Shown here: positions 7,906-16,246 of the stretch, in pieces
How the letters are laid out: each line of letters begins with the position of its first letter
Numbering within the stretch: the first letter of the stretch is position 1
Assembly (NCBI GenBank): GCA_017992605.1
Contig: JAGOOG010000010.1
Span: forward strand, 1 to 64,000
DNA from: Deltaproteobacteria bacterium
Lineage (GTDB): Bacteria; Desulfobacterota; Desulfomonilia; UBA1062
DNA: 64,000 nucleotides
Reading direction: 5' to 3'
Notes under the pieces: model-generated
What the model was told of the DNA's origin: nothing
The model's database searches: none
The model's input: the letters and a program-made list of their open reading frames with translations, nothing else
Program-made: the position numbers and the translations under genes

Positions 7906-8638
7906 AGACGATCCCTGCGAGCACAAGGCATAGCACACCAAGGCTCAAGACATCCAGCCACGACATGGATCCCTCCTCGAGGTGGGGGAATTTCCCGTCG
8001 AACCCCCGACAGAGCATGGCGGCCCGTATCCGCTGGGACCTCTCGAAGCTGTTCACCAGGAGCATGCCCACGAGGTAGGCATAGCTCCGGTAGGTGTGGA
8101 TGCTCGACGACGGCCTGAAGCACCGCACCCTCATGGCATTGACGAGCCGCGCGTACTCGCTGGCGATCTCCCCGATATAGCGATAGGTGAGGAAGAGCAG
8201 GTAGGTTATCTTGTCGGGCACGCGCAGGGTGCTCATGGCATGGGTCATGGCGGTGACGGTGGTGCTCGCCATGAGGGCGACAAGGGCGAGCATGAGGGCA
8301 TTTGCCCGCAGCGTCATGGCGATCATGTAGCCGACCCCCTCCCTGGTCACGGAAAGAGATCCTATCCCGAAGATCTCTTCTCCCGGCATGCCCCAGGGTA
8401 TGAAGACCCAGAGAAAGGCCAGGAAGAGATTGAAGGCGAGCAGGCGCCTCAGGAGGACCGCTGCGGGAGGTTGCGCGAGGAGCACGAAGACCGTCGCGAG
8501 CCCCAGCGCGAGCCCGAGTGCCGACGGGGTTCTGAGGAAGGCGACAACGACGGAATAGATGACCACGCCAATGATCCTTGTGCGGGCATCCAGTGACTGT
8601 AACGGGGATCTTCCTGCACCGGTATGGTTCACTTCCAT
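7892..8638 (-). CDS. nikQ: ECF-type nickel/cobalt transporter transmembrane subunit NikQ (CbiQ)
   Basis: The 248-residue T-component couples the ATPase to the substrate-binding membrane subunit. It has about five to six hydrophobic segments and the expected coupling-helix motif near residues 185-220, where AMRVRCFRP and RSQRIRAAMLCRGF contain the CbiQ-family Ala-Arg-Gly-type signatures. The N-terminus SLDARTRIIGVV is also typical. Its ATG overlaps the nikL stop as ATGA (8638), and its end overlaps nikO, indicating translational coupling. Confidence 0.88.
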   Translation of the reverse strand: MEVNHTGAGRSPLQSLDARTRIIGVVIYSVVVAFLRTPSALGLALGLATVFVLLAQPPAAVLLRRLLAFNLFLAFLWVFIPWGMPGEEIFGIGSLSVTREGVGYMIAMTLRANALMLALVALMASTTVTAMTHAMSTLRVPDKITYLLFLTYRYIGEIASEYARLVNAMRVRCFRPSSSIHTYRSYAYLVGMLLVNSFERSQRIRAAMLCRGFDGKFPHLEEGSMSWLDVLSLGVLCLVLAGIVYAGS

Positions 8639-9264
8639 CAGGTACCGCTTCCTCGGCGGGCCTTGAAGTACATGATCAGTCCCATGATGCCGGCTATATA
8701 CCCGATGCCGCCGATGACATCGGTCAGAGACGTCGTGTGCCGGGAGGGCATCATCACCTCCCGCATCAGGGGCTCGAGCTTCCTTTCAAGCTCTTCCGCC
8801 ACAATGGCACGTATCCGTTCCTCATTGAGAGGAGTCGGGTCTTCCGCAGAACTTTCCTCACGAGCAGGAAAAACCGCAGCGGCGAGTGAGCTTTTTCCTG
8901 CCGGCTTCGCCGAAACGGCCCGGGCAGAATCCTCTTTCGGTGCCCGGGCGCCTTTTTCCCCATGCACGACACACTCGGCCCGGTGTCCCATGGAAGCCGT
9001 CAGCACAACCCTGATCCCGGAGACGTCCGGCATGGGAAAGGAAAACACGCCCTGTTCATCGGTCTTGCCCTCGAGGAGCTTCTGTCCGTCTTCGGCAAAC
9101 ACCTCCACCTGTGTGTTCTCAGCCTTCTTGCCGTCTGCGAAGTAGCCCTCCAGGTGCACCTGGCCTTCCTCGACACAGCCGAACACCATGACCTTGTGCG
9201 CGTACGCAGGCGTGCTCAGCACGATCGCGACCAGCATGCACATCAGCAGTCTTGAAGTCTCCAT
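8638..9264 (-). CDS. nikL: Nickel ECF transporter accessory membrane-anchored component NikL
   Basis: About 208 residues: an N-terminal signal sequence (LLMCMLVAIVLSTPAYA), then a beta-rich periplasmic domain beginning HKVMVFGCVEEGQ. A linker and short helical region follow (EERIRAIVAEELERKLEPL), with one C-terminal membrane span (IGGIGYIAGIMGLIMYF). This organisation fits NikL, the extra component of Ni-type ECF importers. His1 of the predicted mature protein is an attractive metal ligand. The start at 9264 lies 2 bp after the nikM stop. The open frame continues upstream to 9972 but reads antisense to nothing sensible there. The stop overlaps nikQ as ATGA. Confidence 0.75.
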   Translation of the reverse strand: METSRLLMCMLVAIVLSTPAYAHKVMVFGCVEEGQVHLEGYFADGKKAENTQVEVFAEDGQKLLEGKTDEQGVFSFPMPDVSGIRVVLTASMGHRAECVVHGEKGARAPKEDSARAVSAKPAGKSSLAAAVFPAREESSAEDPTPLNEERIRAIVAEELERKLEPLMREVMMPSRHTTSLTDVIGGIGYIAGIMGLIMYFKARRGSGT

Positions 9265-9266
9265 GT

Positions 9267-9866
9267 TCACACCCCCACCATCTCCGGTTTCACCTTCTTG
9301 AGAAAGATCACCACAAAGGCGGTGACGAGGCCCTCGATGACCATCACCGGCACATGGGCGGCGAGCACCACCCTGGCGGTGACGAGGAACGCCTTCTCGG
9401 TGAGCACCAGGGTCATTGCCACGGCCACGATGCTCAGCGTCAGCGAGACGAAACCGCAGGCGAAACCAGCCAGTGCGACGGGTTTCATACCCTCTGCACG
9501 GATCATGCCCCTGAACAGGTAGTGACAGACGACGGCCGGCAACGCCATGTTCACGGTGTTGACGCCAAGCGTGGTCAGCCCCCCGAACTGGAACAGGACT
9601 CCCTGCAGGAGCAGTGCGATCATGATGGCGGGAAACGCTGCCCAGCCGAGCAGCAGCCCCATGAGACCGTTGAGCACGAGGTGAACGCTGGTGGGTCCGA
9701 TGGGGACATGGATGAGGGATGCGACGAAGAATGCCGAAGAGAGCACCCCGACCCTGGGGATGCTCTCCGTGTCTATCTTCCTCAACCCGTAGGCCACCCC
9801 GGCGACCGCGAGCCCAAGCCCTGCGGCAAGCACCGGTGGTGAACAGATGCCCTCGGAGATGTGCAT
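9267..9866 (-). CDS. nikM: ECF-type nickel/cobalt transporter substrate-binding membrane subunit NikM (CbiM)
   Basis: The 199-residue S-component starts MHISEG, the signature in which the N-terminal amine and His2 bind the metal ion. Further family motifs are HVPIGPTSVHLVLNG near residues 53-67 (two metal-ligating histidines) and GLTTLGVNTVNMA near 95-107. It has about six to seven membrane segments. It sits between nikK (3-bp gap) and nikL (2-bp gap). CbiM of cobalt systems looks alike; the nickel assignment comes from the operon and its NikR-like operator. Confidence 0.9.
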   Translation of the reverse strand: MHISEGICSPPVLAAGLGLAVAGVAYGLRKIDTESIPRVGVLSSAFFVASLIHVPIGPTSVHLVLNGLMGLLLGWAAFPAIMIALLLQGVLFQFGGLTTLGVNTVNMALPAVVCHYLFRGMIRAEGMKPVALAGFACGFVSLTLSIVAVAMTLVLTEKAFLVTARVVLAAHVPVMVIEGLVTAFVVIFLKKVKPEMVGV

Positions 9867-9869
9867 GTG

Positions 9870-10625
9870 CTACTTCATGTCGTGGAACCTGACCCAGAGC
9901 ACGGCGCCTATTTCCACGTCCTTGTCCTTGATCTTCCTGTCGGAGGTGTTCAGGGCGGCGAACCCCCACCACCCGGCCTTGGGCGCCGCGTATGTGAACA
10001 AGCCGTTCGCGTCCGTCTTGACGACCTGGGTGACAAAGCTGTCGCCAGGGGCCTTGAACTTTCTTGACTGATTGTAGTGCTCCACCTCCACCTCGCAGAA
10101 CGGCACAGGCTTACCGTCGAGTTTCACGAGACCCTGGAACACGTTTCCGGCATAGAGACCGAAGGGCCGGACCAGCGGCACGATCTCGGTCTTGAGACCT
10201 ATCTCTTCATCCCAGCCGTCCTCGAGGCCGAAGGCGCTCACGATGACCTTGGTATAGTGGACGATGTAGCAGTCCTCTGCCGGTTCCCAGTAGGGCCTGG
10301 GTTCCATGTAGAAGCTGTAAACTCCGGGTTTCTGAAAGGTGTACGAGGCCTCCCAGGCTTTCTGGTTGAGGACCTTCACCTCCTTGAGACTACCCGAAAG
10401 ATCGGTCTTGGTATCGCCGGTCATGACGCCGAACCGTGCGGGTCTTTCCAGGGGCATGCCCTGCATCTCAAAGGGATGGGCGAACATGAGCCTGAGGCTT
10501 ATCTGCCGTGCATCACCCTGGGAGACGATGTCGTCCGAAGGAATGACCATGCCGAAATGGGCATAGGCGCCCTGTGCCGACACAAGGAACACTGCCGCCG
10601 CGACGAGCAACCCCCTGCTGATCAT
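9870..10625 (-). CDS. nikK: Periplasmic DUF4198-family nickel transport component NikK
   Basis: A secreted 251-residue protein with a signal peptide ([17 protein letters not shown]) and a mature N-terminus beginning [10 protein letters not shown]. The fold is beta-rich, of DUF4198 type. Residues [19 protein letters not shown] and the C-terminal [10 protein letters not shown] are typical of the NikK/DUF4198 group found with NikMLQO. It is the first gene of the operon, 3 bp before nikM, and is read from the promoter at 10657-10685 under a probable NikR operator. It may feed nickel to NikM in the periplasm; that role is inferred from association. Confidence 0.8.
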   Translation of the reverse strand: MISRGLLVAAAVFLVSAQGAYAHFGMVIPSDDIVSQGDARQISLRLMFAHPFEMQGMPLERPARFGVMTGDTKTDLSGSLKEVKVLNQKAWEASYTFQKPGVYSFYMEPRPYWEPAEDCYIVHYTKVIVSAFGLEDGWDEEIGLKTEIVPLVRPFGLYAGNVFQGLVKLDGKPVPFCEVEVEHYNQSRKFKAPGDSFVTQVVKTDANGLFTYAAPKAGWWGFAALNTSDRKIKDKDVEIGAVLWVRFHDMK

Positions 10626-10656
10626 GGTGCACCTCCATGAAAAGGTCTGGCCCCCT

Positions 10657-10685
10657 TCTATACCATTGACGCCCCCCCGAACAAG
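10657..10685 (-). promoter_or_regulatory. Sigma-70-type promoter of nikKMLQO
   Basis: On the minus strand TTGTTT (10685-10680) is 17 bp from TATAGA (10662-10657), and TGG just before the -10 gives an extended -10. The predicted start lies near 10650, about 25 nt before the nikK ATG. The G-rich spacer is unusual. Confidence 0.5.
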
Positions 10686-10692
10686 AACAAAA

Positions 10693-10719
10693 TGTTACTT
10701 TTTATCTTTTCGTAACACT
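10693..10719. promoter_or_regulatory. Probable NikR operator (ATGTTAC-N13-GTAACAC)
   Basis: The dyad ATGTTAC (10693-10699) / GTAACAC (10713-10719) with a 13-bp spacer differs by one base from GTGTTAC-N13/14-GTAACAC, the NikR box I recall from comparative genomics of delta-proteobacteria and relatives. It lies 7 bp upstream of the nikK -35 element. NikR bound to nickel would repress uptake. No nikR gene is visible in this window. Confidence 0.65.
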
Positions 10720-10896
10720 TATGACTATGATCTTCATCGTCGTATTCACGCTCGAGGGCGCACCGGTGATCACAATCACCCGTATCCACGCCCATGGCGG
10801 GAGCTGCTTGAAAAGCGTCACAGCTGTGGTATGATGGTACCCCGAGCCGTCCGGGGGGATGCACCCGCTCCGGTGCTGAGGGAGGAGGATTCCACC

Positions 10897-11331
10897 ATGG
10901 GTTTCCCATGCACTGCCATGACTGTTCTGAGAATACGGGTGGCGTCATTCGAGTTCGCCGCCCTCATGGAAGACGAACGGGCACCTCAGACGTGTTTTCA
11001 GTTCAGGAGGCTCCTCCCTTACCGGCAGAAGCTCATCCACGCGCGCTGGAGCGGCGAGGCCTGCTGGATCCCGCTGGGAGACTTCAGGCTCGACGTGGGG
11101 CTCGAGAATGCCACCAGCTATCCGGCGCCCGGCGAGATCCTCTTCTACCCCGGCGGATACAGCGAGACCGAGATCCTGCTGCCCTACGGTCCCACACACT
11201 TTGCCAGCAGGATGGGGCAGCTCGCCGGCAGCCATTTCCTCTCCATCGTCGAGGGCCGGGAGCACCTGCTGGAGCTCGGCAAGCTCGTGCTCTGGCATGG
11301 GGCCCAAGACATCCTGTTCGAGCAGCCCTGA
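10897..11331 (+). CDS. DUF3830-family cyclophilin-like protein
   Basis: About 144 residues. RIRVASFEFAALMEDERAPQTC is a cyclophilin-like opening, followed by HARWSGEACWIPLGDF, the SYPAPGEILFYPGG segment and ETEILLPYG. These are the recurring motifs of DUF3830 proteins, which share the cyclophilin-like beta-barrel but have no proven isomerase activity. ATG 10897 is set by GGAGGAGG 8 nt upstream. No obvious operon partner is present; the next gene is 227 bp away. In other genomes the family often sits near amino-acid or hydantoin catabolism genes, which is not seen here. Confidence 0.75.
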   Translation: MGFPCTAMTVLRIRVASFEFAALMEDERAPQTCFQFRRLLPYRQKLIHARWSGEACWIPLGDFRLDVGLENATSYPAPGEILFYPGGYSETEILLPYGPTHFASRMGQLAGSHFLSIVEGREHLLELGKLVLWHGAQDILFEQP

Positions 11332-11436
11332 GTCAAGGGACGCACTCCCCGCTCGCGAGAGGAGCACGCCGCGGCTTGTGTTCGATCTTCCCGGTGCATG
11401 TGCCGCTCCCCCTCGCCGTTCCGTCTTCAAAAGTGA

Positions 11437-11465
11437 TTGCATCTTCTCATGACTCATTCAATAAT
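11437..11465 (+). promoter_or_regulatory. Weak sigma-70-like promoter before the secreted protein
   Basis: TTGCAT (11437-11442), a 17-bp spacer and AATAAT (11460-11465) lie about 95 bp before the ATG at 11559. The match is moderate. The rest of the 227-bp gap (11332-11558) shows no other clear signal except the SD at its end. Confidence 0.3.
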
Positions 11466-11558
11466 AAGGCCGGCGGTACATTGGGTTATTTCGATGTGGC
11501 TCCTGCAGGTGCAGGATGTCTTGCCTGCCGCCGTCCAGTCGAAGTGAGGGAGGTGCGT

Positions 11559-12245
11559 ATGAGGAAGGTTCCGATAGTCTCCGTTCTGTTCCTGTTCATC
11601 CTTGCCCAGTCCGCCTTCGCCCAGTGGGGACAGGGCAGTCAGGGGCCCAGATTCCGGGGGGACTTCAAGCCGGTGGTCGGAGCCTGGTCCGAGTACCAGG
11701 TCAAGGCGCCGGGCATGACGCCGTACAAGATGAAGATGGCCATCGTGGCCAAGGAAGGCAACGCCTTCTGGTACGAGACCGTCACCGACGGCCAGGGCGG
11801 CCGCAGCGTCATGAAGATGCTCGTGTCCGGAGACCCGAACGACCAGAAAAGCGTCAAGCGCATGATCATGAAACACGGCAAGGAGCCCGCCATGGAGATG
11901 CCGGCCATGGGAGGGCAGAAACAGGCCAAAGGCCAGGATCCCAAGGTGAAGACGGTCGACAAGGGCATGGAGAAGGTCACCGTCCCGGCAGGCACCTTCA
12001 TGGCACGGCACATCCAGTACCAGTACGACAAGGAAGAGGTTGATTCCTGGGTTGCGGAGAAGGTCTCTCCCTACGGTCTCGTCAAATCAACCGGGAAGGA
12101 TTTCGAGATGCAGCTTACGGGCTACGGCACGGGTGCCAAGACTCAGATCACCGAGACCCCGAAGAAATTCGAGATGCCCAGGATGCCAGCAGGCATGCCC
12201 AAGGGCATGATGCCCCCGGGCGTGGACATCCCCGATGGGAAATAG
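11559..12245 (+). CDS. Secreted protein of unknown function
   Basis: A 228-residue protein with a clear signal peptide (VPIVSVLFLFILAQSAFA, cleavage near residue 20). The mature part is rich in Lys, Met and Gly: a WSEYQVKAPG segment, a beta-strand-rich core (EGNAFWYETVTDG), and a Met/Pro-rich tail (around residues 208-224, MPRMPAGMPKGMMPPG). The layout (a DUF4412/LolA-like lipid- or polymer-binding barrel followed by a disordered tail) is suggestive but unproven. GAGGGAGGT precedes ATG 11559. A membrane protein gene follows 47 bp downstream. Confidence 0.7.
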   Translation: MRKVPIVSVLFLFILAQSAFAQWGQGSQGPRFRGDFKPVVGAWSEYQVKAPGMTPYKMKMAIVAKEGNAFWYETVTDGQGGRSVMKMLVSGDPNDQKSVKRMIMKHGKEPAMEMPAMGGQKQAKGQDPKVKTVDKGMEKVTVPAGTFMARHIQYQYDKEEVDSWVAEKVSPYGLVKSTGKDFEMQLTGYGTGAKTQITETPKKFEMPRMPAGMPKGMMPPGVDIPDGK

Positions 12246-12292
12246 ACTTCACCTCGACCCACAACAAGCGGGCCTGGAGGGACCCCCCGAAC

Positions 12293-12820
12293 GTGAGCAG
12301 AGACCGTGATGAGAACGGCATGGAGATCTCCGGCGTAAAACAGCTCTTCTCGAGACGGCTTATCCGCCTCGGTGTCACCCTCATCCTGCTGGGCCTCATC
12401 ACGGGCCTCGCCGTCCAGGAGCTCGCCAACCCCCGAATGGCCCTGGCCAGCCACGTGGAAGGGGTCCTGAGCGGCATGCTGCTCGTCGTGATGGGCCTCG
12501 TCTGGCCCAGACTGAACCTCGACGGGGCCGTGATGAGGGCGGCATTCTGGTTCTTGGCCTACGGGGCCTTTGCCAACTGGGCCAATCCGCTGCTTGCCGC
12601 CTTGTGGGCCGCGGGTTCATCCATGATGCCCATGGCCGCCCAGGGTCACGAGGGCACCCCCTCGCAGGAGCTCATCATCGGGTTCATCGCCGTAACCCTC
12701 GCCCTTTCCCTGCTCACCGGGATTGTCCTCGTGCTGCTGGGGCTGAGGGGCCGCGACGGAAGGGTCTCTTCCAGACGGGAATCGGCTGCCCATAGCGCTC
12801 CCGGAGATGGAGAAGATTAA
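12293..12820 (+). CDS. Hydroxylaminobenzene mutase-like (HabA/StyC-type) membrane protein
   Basis: A 175-residue protein with four hydrophobic segments. ELANPRMALASHVEGVLSG (around 42-60), then FANWANPLLAALWAAGSSMMP and GHEGTPSQELI (around 90-125), match what I recall of hydroxylaminobenzene mutases, which rearrange N-phenylhydroxylamine to 2-aminophenol. They are related to styrene oxide isomerase. The conserved His and Asn of SHVEG and FANWANP are candidate cofactor ligands. GTG 12293 has GGAGG 11 nt upstream; ATG 12320 is an alternative. Whether it acts on an aromatic hydroxylamine here is inference; no nitroreductase is adjacent. Confidence 0.65.
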   Translation: MSRDRDENGMEISGVKQLFSRRLIRLGVTLILLGLITGLAVQELANPRMALASHVEGVLSGMLLVVMGLVWPRLNLDGAVMRAAFWFLAYGAFANWANPLLAALWAAGSSMMPMAAQGHEGTPSQELIIGFIAVTLALSLLTGIVLVLLGLRGRDGRVSSRRESAAHSAPGDGED

Positions 12821-12918
12821 ATCCAATCCGGGTCCACCACGGTGATTCCGGGTTGTCTTCGTATTCAGGCAATCACGATCTTCCGTAGATGTAAAAAAAT
12901 TGTCAAACCGGCAGGTTG

Positions 12919-12984
12919 CAGCCCCTGATCCATTGCATTTGCATAAAAAGGCTTTTAGAGTCTTCCATGATCAGGGGGCGGCTG
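12919..12984 (+). promoter_or_regulatory. Large hairpin in the leader of the acyltransferase pair
   Basis: CAGC plus CCCTGATC (12919-12930) pairs with GATCAGGG plus GCTG (12969-12984), with a small internal bulge. The stem encloses a 38-nt AT-rich loop that itself contains TAAAA/TTTTA. It ends about 57 nt before the ATG at 13042. It could be a terminator of the preceding gene (no T-run follows) or a leader structure. Role unproven. Confidence 0.3.
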
Positions 12985-13041
12985 AGCCTTGTCCTCCCCC
13001 AGACGAATGATATTGAGACATCAGGTGAGAGGGTTCGGCAT

Positions 13042-13965
13042 ATGATATCGTTTTTTCCGGCCAGCGTCTGCGGGGTCATCTCCATAACACTCATGGTCCT
13101 GAACACCATCTTCTGGGCCATACCCTTCCATATCCTTGCCCTGACCAAGGTACTCAGCCGGAATGAAGCCTGGCACAGGGTCTGCACCCACATCACCACG
13201 GCCGGCGGCAACTGCTGGATCAGGGGGCAGAACGCGATCCTGAGGCTCACCCAGCCCACCGTTTACGAGATCCGGGGACTGGAAGGACTCAGCAGGAAAG
13301 AATGGTACTTCGTCAACTGCAACCACCAGTCCTGGGCCGACATCCTGGTACTGTTCCGTGCCTTCACCGGGCACATACCGTTCTTCAAGTTCTTCCTCAA
13401 GAAAGAACTCTTCTGGGTGCCGCTGCTCGGCATCTCCTGGTGGGCCCTGGACTTTCCCTTCATGAAGCGATACTCCAGGAGTTTTCTGGAGAAGAACCCC
13501 CACATGAGGGGAAAGGACATGGAGACCACGAGAAAGGCGTGCGAACGCTACCGACACACCCCGGTATCCATACTCAACTTCCTGGAAGGGACCAGATTCA
13601 CACCGGACAAGCATGCAAAACAGGGCTCGCCGTACCGCCACCTCCTGAAACCCAAGGCGGGCGGCTTCGCCTTTGCCCTCGAAGCCATGGACGGCAGGAT
13701 TTCAGCCATACTGGACGTCACCATCATCTACTCGGAGAAAGGTCTGTCATTCTGGGATTTCCTGTGCGGCCGCGTTGCCAGGATAACGGTGATCGCGAAA
13801 AAGCTGCCCGTCTCCGTGGAGGCCCTCACCGGCGACTACTCCAATGACGACGCCTTCAGGGGCCGTCTCCAGACCTGGGTATGTGACATGTGGCAGGACA
13901 AGGACGAGCTCATCGAACAGCACTGCACATGCCAGCAGGGACCGCCGCAGGGCATCTCGCCATGA
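13042..13965 (+). CDS. PlsC/LPLAT-family acyltransferase, copy 1 (YihG-like)
   Basis: The 307-residue inner-membrane acyltransferase starts with one hydrophobic anchor (FFPASVCGVISITLMVLNTIFWAIPFHIL, split). The catalytic NHQSWAD (HX4D) motif follows near residue 95, the FFLKKELFWVP acceptor segment near 118, and EGTRF near 179. The pattern fits the YihG-like branch, which acylates lysophospholipid or a related glycerol lipid. ATG 13042 is preferred: the frame is open to 12916, but the upstream residues look non-coding and contain the hairpin. It overlaps copy 2 as ATGA, so the two are translationally coupled. Confidence 0.85.
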   Translation: MISFFPASVCGVISITLMVLNTIFWAIPFHILALTKVLSRNEAWHRVCTHITTAGGNCWIRGQNAILRLTQPTVYEIRGLEGLSRKEWYFVNCNHQSWADILVLFRAFTGHIPFFKFFLKKELFWVPLLGISWWALDFPFMKRYSRSFLEKNPHMRGKDMETTRKACERYRHTPVSILNFLEGTRFTPDKHAKQGSPYRHLLKPKAGGFAFALEAMDGRISAILDVTIIYSEKGLSFWDFLCGRVARITVIAKKLPVSVEALTGDYSNDDAFRGRLQTWVCDMWQDKDELIEQHCTCQQGPPQGISP

Positions 13966-14888
13966 AATCGATGTTTTCTCCAACTCTCCGGGGGGCCACC
14001 GCCATATCGCTCATGGCCGTCAATACCTTCTTCTGGGCCATCCCCGTCCACATCCTGGCCCTCACCAAGTTTCTCATACGCACCCCCTCCTGGCAGGTCA
14101 CCTGCGCACGCCTGCTCATGGGAACTGTCACGTGCTGGATCCGGGGTATTCTCGGCGCCCTGCGGCTTACCCAGGAAACCGTGTACGATATCCAGGGACG
14201 GGAAGGACTCAGCACATCCCAGTGGTATTTCCTCAACTGCAACCACCAGTCCTGGGCCGATATCCTGGTCCTGCTCATCACCTTCCACGGACACATCCCC
14301 TTCTTCAAGTTCTTCCTGAAGAAGCAGCTCTTCTGGGTACCGCTGCTGGGGACCTCCTGGTGGGCTCTGGATTACCCTTACATGGAACGCTTCTCGAAGG
14401 AGTTCCTCGAGCTCAATCCCCACATGAGGGGCAAGGATCTGGAAACGACCCGCAGGGCCTGCGAGCGGTATCGCCATACCCCCGTTTCCATCCTCAATTT
14501 CATCGAGGGTACCCGGTTCACCCCTGAAAAACATGCACGTCAGGGCTCCCCGTACCGTCACCTCCTGAAACCCAAGGCAGGGGGCTTCGCCTTCACCTTG
14601 GCAGCCATGGATGGAAGGATCCGGGAGATTCTCGACGTCACCATCATCTATCCCCACAGGGAGTTGACCTTCTGGGATTATCTGTGTGGACGTGTCGAGA
14701 AGATCATGGTCCGGGTGAGGAAAATCCCGGTGCCAGAGCAGTTCCTGGAAGGTGACTATGAGAACGACAGGGACTTCCGTGATGCCTTCCAGTCATGGGT
14801 GAGCCGTCTCTGGCGGGAAAAGGACGACCTCATCGCAGAACACGTGGCGCCGGTGCCTGATCGGGAGTCTCCCTCCATCACCCTTTGA
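13962..14888 (+). CDS. PlsC/LPLAT-family acyltransferase, copy 2 (YihG-like)
   Basis: This is a 308-residue tandem paralogue of the preceding gene. It is nearly collinear over the full length, with identical motifs NHQSWADILVL, HIPFFKFFLKK, EGTRFTP and HLLKPKAGGFAF. The ATG at 13962 overlaps the stop of copy 1. Divergence is greatest in the membrane anchor and C-terminus, so the two may differ in acyl-chain or acceptor preference. The end of this gene contains the -35 element for the next one. Confidence 0.85.
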   Translation: MKSMFSPTLRGATAISLMAVNTFFWAIPVHILALTKFLIRTPSWQVTCARLLMGTVTCWIRGILGALRLTQETVYDIQGREGLSTSQWYFLNCNHQSWADILVLLITFHGHIPFFKFFLKKQLFWVPLLGTSWWALDYPYMERFSKEFLELNPHMRGKDLETTRRACERYRHTPVSILNFIEGTRFTPEKHARQGSPYRHLLKPKAGGFAFTLAAMDGRIREILDVTIIYPHRELTFWDYLCGRVEKIMVRVRKIPVPEQFLEGDYENDRDFRDAFQSWVSRLWREKDDLIAEHVAPVPDRESPSITL

Positions 14889-14914
14889 AACAACACCCTT
14901 TTCCATGATATAGT
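14885..14914 (+). promoter_or_regulatory. Sigma-70-type promoter of the FrsA-like hydrolase
   Basis: TTGAAA (14885-14890), an 18-bp spacer and TATAGT (14909-14914) with an extended -10 (TGA before it) precede ATG 14947 by about 32 bp. The -35 lies in the last codons of the acyltransferase gene. Confidence 0.5.
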
Positions 14915-14946
14915 CGGGCATTGATTGTGTTCGCGAGGAGGACCCC

Positions 14947-16155
14947 ATGCGTCACCCCGGATTCGGCACACGGCTGTTCCGCTCCCAGGCGTTCCACTAC
15001 CAGGCATTGAGGACTATGGGCCATTCGGCAGCCTCCGGGGCGAACCCCGGCGAGTGTCTGGAAGCCATCGGCCGGATACGCGACGAGGATGCCGAGAGCT
15101 GGTATACGGCCTGGCATGCCTTCGGGGAGAGGTGCGAGAAGCTGTCCGTAGCCGAAGGTGATGCGGTGAGCAGGGGCAAGTCCCTGCTGCGCGCCTCGAA
15201 CTACTATCGCACGAGCGAGTTCTTCCTGCCGCCGGGTGATCCCAGACGCCTCCAAACCTATCGCCAGAGCGCAGGGAGCTTCGTACGGGCCCTCCAGACC
15301 CTCAAGATTCCCCACAAGATCTGGAAGATCCCCTACGAGCGCATGTCCATGCTCGCATACTATTTACCCGGCGACGAGGCAAGGCCGCTCATCCTTGCCT
15401 TCGGCGGGTATGACTCGACCGTCGAGGAGCTGTTCTTCTGGATCGGCCATGCCGCCCGTCAACGGGGGTACCCCTGTATCATGTTCGAGGGTCCTGGGCA
15501 GTCGAATATGCTCCGCGAATACGGCGCGAGGTTTACCCATGAATGGGAAAAGCCCCTGAAGGTGCTCCTGGACTATGCCGAATGGGAAGCCCCTGAACTT
15601 GTGAAGTGCAGGAAAGTGCTCCTGGGCGTCAGCATGGGGGCCATGCTGGCCCTCCGGGCGGCGGCCCGGGACAAGCGCGTCGATGCCGCAGCTGGATTAG
15701 GCGGGTTCTTCAATATGCAGCAAGCCGCCCTGGCACAGCTTCCAGGCATCGGCAGATGGCTCTTCCGGCTGGGACTTTCCGGGCTCTTCAACAGGCTCGC
15801 CCAGATCAAGGCATCCCGGGACATCGGCAGAAGATGGGCGCTGGATAACGGCTGCTGGTCAATCGGTGCAGACTCGGCCTTCGATCTGATCGTCAGGACA
15901 GGGGACTACACCGTCGCCCCCGTGGCCCAGGATATCACCTGCGACGTGCTCATCGTCAGGGGGGAGCGGGACCATCTCATCCCATCGAGCGACAGTGCAC
16001 AGTACAGGAAGAACCTCACCCGGGCACGGACGTACAAGGAGCACCTCCTCAGGGCGGCTGACGGGGCGGGCGAGCATTGTCAGGCAGGAGCCCTCGAGCA
16101 GTTCCACCAGGTATTCTTCGACTGGACCGAGGGGTTCTCTGCAAGACGGTTATAG
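14947..16155 (+). CDS. Alpha/beta hydrolase, FrsA/dihydropseudooxynicotine hydrolase-like
   Basis: The 402-residue protein has a helical N-terminal domain (residues 1-140) followed by an alpha/beta-hydrolase core. LILAFGGYDSTVEEL forms the oxyanion-region strand; GVSMGAM near residue 231 holds the nucleophile Ser; an acidic residue in VRGERDHL near 340 and His in GAGEHCQ near 377 complete the triad. The N-terminal cap plus core resembles the FrsA and 2,6-dihydropseudooxynicotine hydrolase families, which cleave C-C or ester bonds. GCGAGGAGG precedes ATG 14947. No pathway partner is adjacent, so the substrate is unknown. Confidence 0.75.
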   Translation: MRHPGFGTRLFRSQAFHYQALRTMGHSAASGANPGECLEAIGRIRDEDAESWYTAWHAFGERCEKLSVAEGDAVSRGKSLLRASNYYRTSEFFLPPGDPRRLQTYRQSAGSFVRALQTLKIPHKIWKIPYERMSMLAYYLPGDEARPLILAFGGYDSTVEELFFWIGHAARQRGYPCIMFEGPGQSNMLREYGARFTHEWEKPLKVLLDYAEWEAPELVKCRKVLLGVSMGAMLALRAAARDKRVDAAAGLGGFFNMQQAALAQLPGIGRWLFRLGLSGLFNRLAQIKASRDIGRRWALDNGCWSIGADSAFDLIVRTGDYTVAPVAQDITCDVLIVRGERDHLIPSSDSAQYRKNLTRARTYKEHLLRAADGAGEHCQAGALEQFHQVFFDWTEGFSARRL

Positions 16156-16246
16156 GCCTCTTCCTCGAGCCCAGACCTTCGCCACGACGGTTTCCGGCGG
16201 GGCTGTCCCCATGGGAACGGAGTGTCGTTGCCCTGCCACGTTTCGC

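Noticed and set aside
8638-9972. A 444-codon minus-strand open frame covering nikL and most of nikM
   Set aside because: Only the part after 9264 has protein-like composition, a signal peptide and NikL motifs; the rest is a high-GC shadow of nikM.
10765-10780. GGTGAT-CACA-ATCACC palindrome between the NikR box and the DUF3830 gene
   Set aside because: A short perfect stem, but no T-run, gene start or known operator match supports a function.
10724-10837. 37-codon plus-strand frame after the NikR box, with an IHAHGGSCL stretch recalling the NikR metal-site HxH...C pattern
   Set aside because: The His-to-Cys spacing differs from NikR, there is no Shine-Dalgarno sequence, and no DNA-binding domain is present. 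It is too short and weak to call a gene or a nikR remnant.
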